The notes under the pieces were generated by a model. It did no database searches, was not told where the DNA came from, and saw only the letters and a program-made list of their open reading frames with translations. The position numbers and the translations under genes are program-made. Source: Arthrobacter sp. PAMC 25486 (GTDB lineage: Bacteria; Actinomycetota; Actinomycetes; Actinomycetales; Micrococcaceae). Taken from it: DNA of 64,000 bases. Positions 34,985 to 45,200 of the stretch are shown here, piece after piece. Numbering within the stretch: the first letter of the stretch is position 1; each line of letters begins with the position of its first letter. The stretch is taken from positions 1,240,001 through 1,304,000 of the forward strand of contig NZ_CP007595.1 in assembly GCF_000785535.1 (NCBI RefSeq), written 5' to 3'.

Positions 34985-37900
34985 ATGTTCGGTTGGAAAA
35001 TACTGTACGCCGCTGGGCGTCAATGTGAGAAGCTCAATCAGTTCGGTTTAGCTGAAAGCTTGTACAAGTGCATGCTGGCGACTACGGAGAAGTCAAATGC
35101 GACAGTAAACTATCGACTTGGGCATTTATACTTCTCTAGAAAAAAGTATGAACTGGCTGCGTCTTATATAGGCACGGCAGTATCATTAAAACCTTCGATT
35201 CCCACCTGGAATTACAGACTCGGCTTCATCAACGAACGGCTAAATAAATACACGGAAGCCGAAGCTCTATACAGAGCTGGGATTGAACTCAGCTCAGATA
35301 AGAGCCAATGGTACTACCGTCTGGCCAAGACTCAACTGGCGCAGAATAAAAATATGGATGCCATTGAATCTCTTCGATTGGCATCAGATCTAGACCCAAA
35401 TAATAGACAGTTCATTGACGTCCTATTATCTGCCATCAACATCAAAAGCGCCAAGTGGGAGACGCTTTCCTACCTATTAAAAATGGCTGAAGCTCCTCGC
35501 GAAGACCCCTATTTGCAATACCGTATTGCACGTTTATATGATGATATGCATCAGCTCGAAGCAGCCGCACCTTTCTATAAAATTGCGAACAGAAATAGTG
35601 ACAATGCCTGGTGGCTTTATTACGAAGGTTACTGTCTCCAGCGACTTTCTGAAGAAGCCAAAAGCGCGGAATGCTTCCAAAAAGCAATCCTCTTGGATTC
35701 CCAACTAATGTCGCAGGAATTAGGCATAGGCGCTTTCCATCAAAAAATCGGTAATTGGCCCGCCGCAAGAACTGCTTATGAAGATAGGCTAAGTAACACC
35801 GAAGCGACACCCAACTTGCTCCACAGTGCAGGATTAAGCTATGACCGAACTTACGACTGGGACGCAGCTGTTGAGAAATATGAACAGGCGCTACTACTCA
35901 AGCCGGATGCTGCGAACACTCACTTCCGTTTGGCCTACTGCTTTGAGCAGACAAACAATCTAGACCGAGCAATAACTGCATATAAGGCCGCCATCGCGGC
36001 AGCAGTATCTGCGCCCAAGCATTATCACTACCGACTAGCCCACTGCCTCGAACGAATGGGGCGGTTTGCAGATGCAGTCGAAGCTCACCTGTTGCATGCG
36101 CCTGACTCCGCCTCGTTTACAAATCAGATACGCAATCTTGCATCAGAACAACCAAAGGCTACTGATCCTACAGCAAACGACAGTGTTCAGTCCTGGACTG
36201 ATTATCTCAGGGATGCCCGGGACGCAGCACTAAGAGAAGACTGGCGAGAGGCATCCCGACTCATATTTAACGCCACCATGCGTCGCAATGACTTTAATAG
36301 GGCGCTGTACTACGAAGCTGGTTATTACCATTCCCTCGCAGGCGATCACGAGTCGGCCTGTGGATTCTTTCGTCAAACAGAAACATATCAATCTGCTGGG
36401 GATATGGAGCATGCGCTGTCGAGCAAGACCCACCATCTAAAAGCTGCGAAGGCCTACACGGCATATAGGGAGACTCTAGACATTCGCAATGACTTCGTTC
36501 TCTACGAAAGTCACATGGGGGCATCAGTCGACTGCAACCCGCTGGCGATATATAACGAGCTCCAACAAGATGGCAGCTACTCTAACCTTACCCATGTTTG
36601 GGTGATTAGCGATATAGATATCGTGCCAATCGAAGTTAAAGTCAACGCAAAAGTAATCCTTGTTGAGAAGAACAGCGATTTGTACAGACGCTATCTTGCA
36701 ACGTGTGAATATCTGATTAATAATGTCACATTCCAAAACTACTTCATTCGCCGTTCCGAGCAAAAGTATCTAAACACTTGGCATGGAACCCCGATAAAGA
36801 CATTGGGCAAAGACATTAATTCTGGTTTTCTCCAGCACTCAAATGTAGCCAGAAACTTCTTGCAAGCAAGTCACATCTTGACTTCCAATATCCATACTGC
36901 CCAGACACTGGTCAGGCAGCACGATATCGATAATATTATCACCGCAAAAGTCGGGTATACGGGATATCCTCGGACAGACATCACAGTCAACGCAAGCAAG
37001 TTCAAGATGGATTCAATAAAAAAACTTCTTCGCATCCCAGTAGACAGTCAGCTTCCCATTGTCCTTTATGCACCCACTTGGAGAGGTGACACAAATAACC
37101 AATATTTCGATACAGAAAAGTTGTGTTCTGATCTCGCTGCGCTGAATGCGCTGAACTGTCATTTCATCTTCAGGGGTCACCCGCTAATGGAAAAAGCCCT
37201 TGATGGGCTAAATGCCGATTATATATCCGCACCCAAGGGCATTGACTCCAATTCCCTATTGTCAATTGTCGATGTTTTGATCACAGACTATTCCAGTATC
37301 ATATTTGACTTCCTTCCCACTGGACGTCCAATATGTTTATACGCCTATGACGAGAATGACTACAAAGCTGAACGCGGATTGTACCTGGAACTCGATGAAC
37401 TTCCAGCGCGAGTTTCCAGGTCTATCGGCGAACTCTGTCGTGACGTTGAAGTGTCATTTCAAGGTCATAATGTCCCTAGCAATGTCTACGCCGATGCCAT
37501 AAAACTTTATGCTCAAAAAGATGACGGTTTTGCCGCCAAGAGGGCAATAGATTTTTTCTTTGGAAACAATGACGAGCATCTGATGGGCTTCGGCACCGAC
37601 TCCCGAACGTCGCTTCTATTCAGAGCTAGTCTTATCCCTAATGGTGTAACATCCTCGTTCCTCAACTTGCTTTCGCAACTGGATCCCGATCGATACATTG
37701 TAAGTATCGTTCTGGACCCTGCTGCCTTTAATTCTGATGCAGACCGACTTCAAAAAGTAAATGAACTGCCAGGCCACGTCCGCGTTCTGGGTCGTATCGG
37801 CCATAAAGTTTTTGGCCCTGAAGAGGCTTGGCTAGACACTACGTTGACCCGATGTGGCAATTTGACTTCCCCTGTACAGTGGAACCGGTATCTCGCCGCA

Positions 37901-38785
37901 TGTTCACGCGAATATCAAAGAGTATTCGGTAGGGCAGAATTTGACGCAGTTATTGAATTTGACGGCTACTCCCTCTTCTGGGGATCTTTGCTTGCGGGTG
38001 GCTCTGCTGACGGCACGAAGAGTCTCATTTACCAGCACAGCGACATGAAGCGGGAATGGCTAACTCGGGCGGGCTACTTGACCGCCATATTTAATATTTA
38101 CAGATACTTTGATCACATTGTCTCAGTTTCGGAAACTATCGCTAAGATTAATCGTGACAACCTCGCCGACGATTTCTGCATTGAAGGTGATTCGTTTGTG
38201 GCCTGCAACAACCAGTTGGATATTCCGAAGATTCTAAGTCAAAGTTCGGAACCTCTCGACTCAGATATTTCCACTTGGATAGGAGATTCCGAGAGGGTAT
38301 TTTGTACTATCGGGCGATTGTCTGTTGAGAAGAATCATCGTAAGTTGATCGGAGCTTTCGTTCGAGAATTGAGTGTCCACCAGCATTCAAAACTCGTCGT
38401 AGTGGGAGACGGCCCTTTGCGCAGCGATTTAGAATTACTTGTAAAAACACTCCAAATGCAAGAAAGTATCTTAATCGCAGGATCTCGAAGAAACCCATTC
38501 CCAGTTCTAAAGCGGTCAGATCTCTTTCTACTATCCTCAGACCATGAAGGCCAGCCTATGGTTCTTCTTGAAGCACTAGTTTTGGACAAGGCCATCATAT
38601 CTGTAGATATCCCCGGGGCGGCCAGTATCCTTGACGGTACGTCTGGAGTACTAGTTGACAATAGTATCGAGGGTCTCGCCACTGGAATGAAGAATTTCTC
38701 CACCAACACCCCACTGGATCATGGCTTCGATGCTCAGGCTTACCAGCAACAGGCGTTGAGCTCTTTCGAAAGCCTCGTGGGATAG
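34985..38785 (+). CDS. TPR / CDP-glycerol glycerophosphotransferase / GT4 triple fusion
   Basis: The 1266-residue product has three parts. Residues 1 to about 400 are tetratricopeptide repeats (for example LGHLYFSRKKYELAASYIGT, RLAKTQLAQNKNMDAIESLR, HFRLAYCFEQTNNLDRAITA). Residues about 500-850 are a TagF domain with LNTWHGTPIKTLGKD (about 595), IFRGHPLMEKAL and VLITDYSSIIFDF (about 765). Residues about 875-1266 are a GT4 transferase with CTIGRLSVEKNHRKLI (about 1108), VVVGDGPLRSDLELL and E-x7-E in SSDHEGQPMVLLEAL. It would add a glycerol phosphate and a sugar by one chain while docked by the TPR part (inference). GC is clearly below the genome flanks. I know no characterised protein with this order. 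Confidence 0.9.
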   Translation: MFGWKILYAAGRQCEKLNQFGLAESLYKCMLATTEKSNATVNYRLGHLYFSRKKYELAASYIGTAVSLKPSIPTWNYRLGFINERLNKYTEAEALYRAGIELSSDKSQWYYRLAKTQLAQNKNMDAIESLRLASDLDPNNRQFIDVLLSAINIKSAKWETLSYLLKMAEAPREDPYLQYRIARLYDDMHQLEAAAPFYKIANRNSDNAWWLYYEGYCLQRLSEEAKSAECFQKAILLDSQLMSQELGIGAFHQKIGNWPAARTAYEDRLSNTEATPNLLHSAGLSYDRTYDWDAAVEKYEQALLLKPDAANTHFRLAYCFEQTNNLDRAITAYKAAIAAAVSAPKHYHYRLAHCLERMGRFADAVEAHLLHAPDSASFTNQIRNLASEQPKATDPTANDSVQSWTDYLRDARDAALREDWREASRLIFNATMRRNDFNRALYYEAGYYHSLAGDHESACGFFRQTETYQSAGDMEHALSSKTHHLKAAKAYTAYRETLDIRNDFVLYESHMGASVDCNPLAIYNELQQDGSYSNLTHVWVISDIDIVPIEVKVNAKVILVEKNSDLYRRYLATCEYLINNVTFQNYFIRRSEQKYLNTWHGTPIKTLGKDINSGFLQHSNVARNFLQASHILTSNIHTAQTLVRQHDIDNIITAKVGYTGYPRTDITVNASKFKMDSIKKLLRIPVDSQLPIVLYAPTWRGDTNNQYFDTEKLCSDLAALNALNCHFIFRGHPLMEKALDGLNADYISAPKGIDSNSLLSIVDVLITDYSSIIFDFLPTGRPICLYAYDENDYKAERGLYLELDELPARVSRSIGELCRDVEVSFQGHNVPSNVYADAIKLYAQKDDGFAAKRAIDFFFGNNDEHLMGFGTDSRTSLLFRASLIPNGVTSSFLNLLSQLDPDRYIVSIVLDPAAFNSDADRLQKVNELPGHVRVLGRIGHKVFGPEEAWLDTTLTRCGNLTSPVQWNRYLAACSREYQRVFGRAEFDAVIEFDGYSLFWGSLLAGGSADGTKSLIYQHSDMKREWLTRAGYLTAIFNIYRYFDHIVSVSETIAKINRDNLADDFCIEGDSFVACNNQLDIPKILSQSSEPLDSDISTWIGDSERVFCTIGRLSVEKNHRKLIGAFVRELSVHQHSKLVVVGDGPLRSDLELLVKTLQMQESILIAGSRRNPFPVLKRSDLFLLSSDHEGQPMVLLEALVLDKAIISVDIPGAASILDGTSGVLVDNSIEGLATGMKNFSTNTPLDHGFDAQAYQQQALSSFESLVG

Positions 38786-39769
38786 AGGACCGCATGCCTC
38801 ACGACGTCGGAGATACTCGGGTATTTGTTGTCGGATGTTTGCCAAGGTTTTGATTCTGCAGAGCAGGATTAACTTGGTGTTGAGGTAGCGGTCCGGTTAC
38901 GGATTCTAGCGACTGCTGCCACGACTCCGGCTAGTGTGCGAGGCGCGGAGTATCTTGCTCGAGGTGCCGGGCTGGGCTGTGTTGATGTCGTATTTCTATT
39001 CTCGTTATGGACCCGAAGCATCAGCGTGTAGGCATCCTGGGAGACGGCACGGGCCGAGCTGATGTGGGTGGGGATACCCTGCCAATCGTCATAGCTGTGG
39101 TGAGGGTATCTATGCAGGTGCCGTCCCTAATTAGTGTTAGCCGTCACGTTATTTGACGATGGCGTCGTCGCTTTTGTTGTCGACCAGATTGATGGGTTTG
39201 GTCGCCATCGTGAAGCGGTGGTCGTCGTGGCTGCCGGTAAGGTGAACCGCCATTTTACCTAGTCGTCCTGGTGACGCCGGTTGCTGGGCACAGCAGAGCG
39301 AACCCTCATGACATTTTCATGTGAGCAGCGGAGGGGTCAGCAGGATATCTCGTGTGATGTTGTGGCCGATCACGGCCCAGGCGGCTGCTCGGGGTCCACG
39401 CGATTCTGCCAGACCGGTGCGGCTCCGACAAGATGTTCAGACTCCAACCGAACATTCTCGGCCACTGCTTGGTGGTGGGACAGCGATAAGATTCCTGCTA
39501 CGTCAGCAGTACTTTCAGGCCAGTTCGGCAGCATCTTTGGCCGGCAGACGTGACGATGGTTCCGACGATGAGATTGGGGAGGGGGCACGTGTTCCATGTT
39601 CTTAGGCACGGCCTTGAACAATTGCTGCACTCCTTGGCTGGCGGGGCAAGACGGGAGGCAGGGCCCAGGCGCCCCACGCATGTCCAACCACCCGCAGTGC
39701 CCGTCGGCCGGACTTCTTTGGAGCGCTTGATTTCGAGCCCCAATACTTGCCATGATTTGCTGCCACACT
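38786..39769. other. Non-coding stretch, probably decayed mobile DNA
   Basis: No intact gene is visible. Minus-strand fragments here are broken by stops in every frame. GC is higher than in the flanking low-GC genes. It adjoins a decayed DUF6431-type gene, so it is probably transposon debris, but I cannot name the family. Confidence 0.4.
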
Positions 39770-40266
39770 GGTAAGAATCTTTACACTCAAATGGCCGGTC
39801 CTTGACACCCGCCGAAACACACTTAGGGCAGATCATGATGCCAGAGGCAAGGCGGAATACGTGCTCCACTGCCCGCTTGTACAGCCAGTGGTTGTGGGTT
39901 TCCGGCACGCGTCGCAGCCAGCGGCGCACAGTCGAGACGGGGCCGGCACATGTGGGCTGCGATCGTGCGGTACCCGATGCCGGAGGCCTTGGCTGCCAGT
40001 GCGGTACCGATTACCTCGAGGGTATCGGCTCGGCGGACAGTCAGCACCGGCGGCAACAACACCTGGGTACGCCCTCAACCGGTGCAGCCGGCACGCCGTG
40101 ACCGCACCGTCAGCTCACGCATGGCCCATTCCTCACACGCTGCGGGTGCGAGCGTGCCCGTGGGGGCGCAGCTGCCTCGAACAGCCGGGGCTGGGAATTC
40201 CCCACCCAGCAACGCCGCCTCATCCCGCTCGGGACTGCCCACGATCATCATCGTGCCCGGTCCTGC
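39770..40266 (-). pseudogene. DUF6431-type protein, frameshifted
   Basis: The minus strand reads as one DUF6431-like protein only after frame changes: MMIVGSPERDEAALLGGEF and ELTVRSRRAGCTG in one frame, LLPPVLTVRRADTLEVIGTA with ALAAKASGIGYRTIAAHM in the next, and RRWLRRVPETHNHWLYKRAV in a third. In actinobacteria such genes commonly sit beside integrase-type transposases. The zinc-ribbon cysteines are partly lost. No adjacent integrase is readable. Confidence 0.6.
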
Positions 40267-40687
40267 TCGTCTGCCAAACACTCTTTCCAGTGGCTCTTGT
40301 CTAGCATGCGCGCTTTGGGAAAGGGCCACCTCGTCTTGAACTCTGACCACCCGCAACGGACAAGTCATATCATCACCGGACGGCCGGACAGATTCGCCTA
40401 GACGACATGGCCGCGGCAAGCATTAAGCGCCAACCAGAATGAGAGACTTGGGCGTCACGATGACGCCGCCAACGAACCCCGATCACGGTGGCACCATCGT
40501 CACCCAAAGTGGTGTGCATCACCAAAGAATCCGATGCCCATCACTCACCTACTGGAAAGAGCCAAAATCGTGGCTCCCGACAACCCTGAGGGTTGCCGTC
40601 AAGTACGAGCATCCCGTTTCGTCGCGGCTGCCTCATCGACAATACGGTGGGCCCCAAAATGAAAAGCATTCACTGGGTACCCCGTCG
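40267..40687. other. Non-coding gap downstream of the XcbB/CpsF-like gene
   Basis: About 420 bp with no supportable gene, RNA or terminator. Confidence 0.4.
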
Positions 40688-41752
40688 CTATATGATAGTC
40701 TGCGAACCAACATCTAAACTCAAATTATACAATAGAGTGTTAATGCTTGCCAAAGTGATAGGGATAGCGTTGCGAGCAACGTCAGGATGATCTTTTATGT
40801 TCGGATGCTCAGAATTATACACCCTAATATACTGGGCTAATGGGACAATAGCATGCTTTTCAATGTAGGTCCTTTGAGGCGACCTTTGGGAATAGACAAT
40901 AGCAATCCTCGTTCTATCACAAGGTTCAACCCGTTTTCTAAAGGCGTCAATAACGGAAAGAAACTCGGTTTCCTTTTTGCGATCAAAGCATGTGTTTTTT
41001 GTGAAATGCAAATCATCATAAGTTGCATAATAGTGCTCATCATTCACAATAGGCTCGACGGCCACAACCCCGTACTGGCCAACTAGGCCGTGATAGAGCG
41101 CCCCCGTGGCACCCTTCGATCCTCCGTATAGGACCACACTTTCATGCTTGATACTATACTTGGCAACAATACTGGATATTAGGGACTGAATGCTATTGGC
41201 GTTATTTGGATCATATTTATTATTCAAATAAAAACTGCCAATTATTCCTCCAACATCTGCAATCCGTAGCACAATAGTTTCTGGTGCTACGTACTTTTGA
41301 ATTGATGCAAAATTTTGCGTAAAATATCTCATCAAACTTGCCGTATACATGGTTTCGTGAATCGATGAAAATACAACAAGCAATTTTGGGGAATCCGTAG
41401 CAACTTGTGGCGCCTGAAGTGTGTAGACAACTCCATTCTTGTCCATTTCAAAAGTTCCGTGTTTAACCGGATTCCACAAATTCCCAAGCTGTGTGTGTTG
41501 CACCAACCTAGAGACACCGTCTGAGAACATGTAAACATAGAAGCCTCTGTTAGCCAAGCCGGCCAGGAGCTCTCTAACAGACGAGTCCATGCGGCTAATT
41601 TCGATTATATTCAAACGCTTGTCATACTTGGCGTCGTGCGATAAATGAATAAAATCGGGAGAGATTGCCGAACTGATAAAAGCATCCATCACTTGCGGGC
41701 CGTCAGATGGTGACATGTAAAGCACTTTGCCCGTGCTATTAATTTTGTACAT
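40688..41752 (-). CDS. XcbB/CpsF-like capsular polysaccharide hydrolase-fold protein
   Basis: I start at ATG 41752 (354 residues) because AGAGG lies 8 nt upstream; ATG 41803 would add 17 residues without such a site. The core is an alpha/beta hydrolase: strand LLVVFSSIHETMY, nucleophile elbow VLYGGSKGATGALYHGLVG, and a late conserved histidine in IKDHPDVARNAIPI. It resembles XcbB/CpsF proteins of capsule loci, whose reaction is not established. It shares the elbow and fold order with the truncated gene at 6054. GC is low. It lies downstream of the GT2-TagF operon with a gap of about 400 bp, so it is probably a separate unit. Confidence 0.75.
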   Translation of the reverse strand: MYKINSTGKVLYMSPSDGPQVMDAFISSAISPDFIHLSHDAKYDKRLNIIEISRMDSSVRELLAGLANRGFYVYMFSDGVSRLVQHTQLGNLWNPVKHGTFEMDKNGVVYTLQAPQVATDSPKLLVVFSSIHETMYTASLMRYFTQNFASIQKYVAPETIVLRIADVGGIIGSFYLNNKYDPNNANSIQSLISSIVAKYSIKHESVVLYGGSKGATGALYHGLVGQYGVVAVEPIVNDEHYYATYDDLHFTKNTCFDRKKETEFLSVIDAFRKRVEPCDRTRIAIVYSQRSPQRTYIEKHAIVPLAQYIRVYNSEHPNIKDHPDVARNAIPITLASINTLLYNLSLDVGSQTII

Positions 41753-41803
41753 GCAGCGTGCCTCTTTCGTAAATGGGATATTATATTCTGTTAATGGCTG
41801 CAT

Positions 41804-42203
41804 CTAGTCTGTTCGCCAATAAATTCAGTACCGGTTCAGACAGTATGTGCGTTCTGACTGACGTTGCGAGACACTGGGACAGTCATACGAGCGCCGCCGT
41901 GTGGACGCAATACTTAGCCGCAAGCCATCTTCTCACCTCAATACAGCGTCGACGAATTTTGGCCGGCCAAGAGTAGGCCAAAAGCGGTTCCTTTCGCTGT
42001 TAGCCGCCCACAGGACCACAAAGAAACAAACGTTGCATCAAAGGAAAGACGCTGGATATATCCGCCTTCGCTAGGGAATCTGAGCAACCAGAGACTCCTC
42101 CCAAATCTGTTGATCTAGTTATGCGTTCATGCTAACCGCTAATGTAACCAACCGATTCCCACCGATGCTTGGCTATTGGTTACCCCTACTTGTGGACTGA
42201 GGT
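41804..42203. other. 400-bp gap between the XcbB/CpsF-like gene and the polymer operon
   Basis: No gene is supported. GTAACCAA at 42144-42151 pairs exactly with 42176-42183 across a 24-nt loop, just downstream of the operon's last stop. It is a weak terminator candidate at best. The promoter for the leftward hydrolase gene must be here. Confidence 0.4.
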
Positions 42204-45200
42204 TTATCCGGAGTTTATTTCAGCAATTGACTCTAATACACGAACCGAAGCAGATCCGTCATCATATGCCGTGAATTTCTTGCCGGAAATATTTATCTGT
42301 TGAGCGGACTTGACTACTTTTGCCAGGAATTTAATTAAGTCGGACCCATTGTTGAATAGTCCGCCCAGACCCAGATCAGCATGTGACAGGTACAGCCCTC
42401 GCATGTCATTTTCATACTCATTTATGTCTGTCACAAGAAAATATATATTTCTTCCGGTCAGCGAATAATCAAACACTATAGATGAGTAATCTGTCACTAA
42501 TGCATCAGAAGCCAGAATAAGATCATTAATCTCTGGATATCCGCTCACGTCAATTACATTGTCACCAAATTTTGACACCCTTCCACCCAATACATTATGG
42601 TGCCCACGCATGAGGAATACCGTTTTTTCACCAAGTGATCTGAATGCTTGGTCAAAATCAATGTGGCCAACCCATTGATGCACTCCGCCAGAATTCTTGG
42701 CCGTATCCCGCCAAGTAGGGGCATATAGAATAGCGGTCTGGTCTTCTCTAATCCCGAGGAGCCCTCTCACTTCCCGTGCTTTCTCGTTTGACACTTGGCT
42801 GGCCAACGTGTCATTGCGAGGATATCCTGCAGTTAAGACTCGGCCTGAATATCCAAAAGCTTGGGGCAGAACTTCCCGAGAGAAGTCATTCTGCGCCAAC
42901 AAGAGGTCCCAGTAGCTAGCCTCGCGCTCCATCAATTGTCGATAGGACGGGGAGATATAGCGTGTTGGAGCGTCTAATCCAATCTTCTTCATGGGAGTCC
43001 CGTGCCATGTTTGAAGATAGAATTGTCCGATCGACTTTCTAAAATAGAACGGAAAATTGTTGTTGTTTATTAGGTACTTTGCAGTTGAAACCTTCTCAAA
43101 CCATTTTCTAGTGCCTCGAACGAGTGGCCTTGCGTAATCCGGGTAACTGACAGAAAAGTCATCGATCGACCAGTAGATAATTGCATCATGGTTCCGTGAA
43201 TACAGCTCATCAGAAAGCGCTTTAGGGCTGTCTGTGCACGATTTGCCACCGAAGCTTTCAAACACAAAGTGTTCCTGTAGTTCTGCGGGCTCGGAGGAAA
43301 AAACGTGTTGCAGACTCCTTTGCCAGAATTTTCCCCTTTCATCTATACCAAGTGGAGCCCCCAATGTGACAGCCAAGTTTCCTGACCGAGTCCTCCAAGC
43401 CTGTACATGGCAGTGAGTCATCTGGAACTCCAAGGGGAGCTTCCACGACAACTCCTCTGCAACCCCTAGGGTCCTGCCTTTCGACGTTGCCGCAGACCCA
43501 GCGTTTGCGTGGAAGCGCAGCGTGTAAGCGCCCGGTGGTGGTGAGTAAACCGTTCGTCCCCAGACCACTTCAGCTAGGCGGAATACGTATCTAACAGTGT
43601 TCTCGCCGAGGTTCGTGATTTGCACCGGAACAAGCCGACGCTGTTGGGTGGCAAGGTAAAGCTCAAATGCGGGACGACCTCCGCCCCAATCAATGTCAAC
43701 TGAGAGCTCTTCTGAGTCGTTGAGCACTGCGAAGTCGCAGACTTGCGGAGTGGATCCATATCGCATCAGAGATCTGGTGGGCACCTGAAGCGCATGCGCT
43801 AAGTCCGACGTATGTCCAACTACAGTCAATGAAACTGTCGCGCGAAGCATTCCATCATCAACAGATGCCAGCACTGCAGCTGGAACCCTGACCGTAAATG
43901 TCGAACTGCGGTGTGAAGCAAATGCGTCATTCACTCTCGCGTCCAAGTGGTCATCGGTTGTCCGTTTCAGGCGCAACTCTTGCCAGTCTTCGGCTCCTAT
44001 TCCAACACGTACAGCCACCTCGACGGACTCATCGGAGAGTCCTCTGACGAATCCATAGCCAGACAACATCAGATCGCCATTGTCTGCCCATCCTGTGACA
44101 GCCAGCTTTGTATCGATTTGAAGAAGGGATGCGTCACATTGAAGCGAGTTGGAGTTGGCGTACTCGGGAAAGACTCTCGCATAGCTGGGGGTCGCATAGA
44201 AGAGCCCGTCCCTAACATCAATCTGGAAACCTCTACCGCTTTCCATCCGATCGACGATGACCTGCTCTAATTCAACCTTCATTCCAGCTGTTGCAAACCG
44301 CAGCAATACACGGGCATGTGGGTCTACTCTAAGGTTTAGGTGCTCAACGCTATCGAAGTTATCAGCAATTACTTTTGAAAGGGATTTCGTCCCTTGATGT
44401 AGTGCAGACCAGTATAAGTCATTCGTATACGGAACCTGCTCGTAGTAGGGAACCAGATCACTACCAAGCAATCTGGCAAACCACGTATGGAGGACACGTT
44501 GTGAGGACTCCGATGCCAGCAACGAGCTGACGTGGTGGGCAACCAACATCCGGTCGTCTAGATCCTTTTGCGATCTTTTCCCCTGGGTAATGGAGCTTCC
44601 GTCACTTCGCTGTCGCCAGAAATAAACAACTTCCTCTAGGACATCGAATGATGTTGCGCGAATAAAGGCCCGGGCCGTAGTTTCTTGGTCTTCATAAAGG
44701 ACGCCTTCAGGAATAGGAGCGACTTTGGTGTCCCAAAAACTCTTCCTGAAAACCTTGTTCCAAAAGAAGACATCATCCAAAATGTCAGGGAACTCATCGA
44801 TGCAGATGCCTACCCGTTTATCGGCATGCATATGGGATGAGGCTTTAGTTTTCTGGAGCTTATTTCCAATGATCCGTGCGTAAGAACCAACAACAAAGTC
44901 TGAATGCGACTGGCTAATGGTGGCCATCATCAGGGAATACGCACCATGCGCAACAACGTCATCGGAGTCCGCGAAGGTGAGGTACTCCCCCTTAGCCGCA
45001 GAAATGCCAATGTTCCGGGCCCGGCCGTTTCCACCATTTTCCAGGTTGATGATGGAAATTCGCTTGTCGTACTTGGCAAATTCGGCCACTATCTGCATGG
45101 ATTCATCGGTGGATCCGTCGTCAACGACGATGATTTGCAGATTCGAGTAACTTTGTGAAATTACACTTGTCAGGCACTCGGCTACGTATTGAGCCACGTT

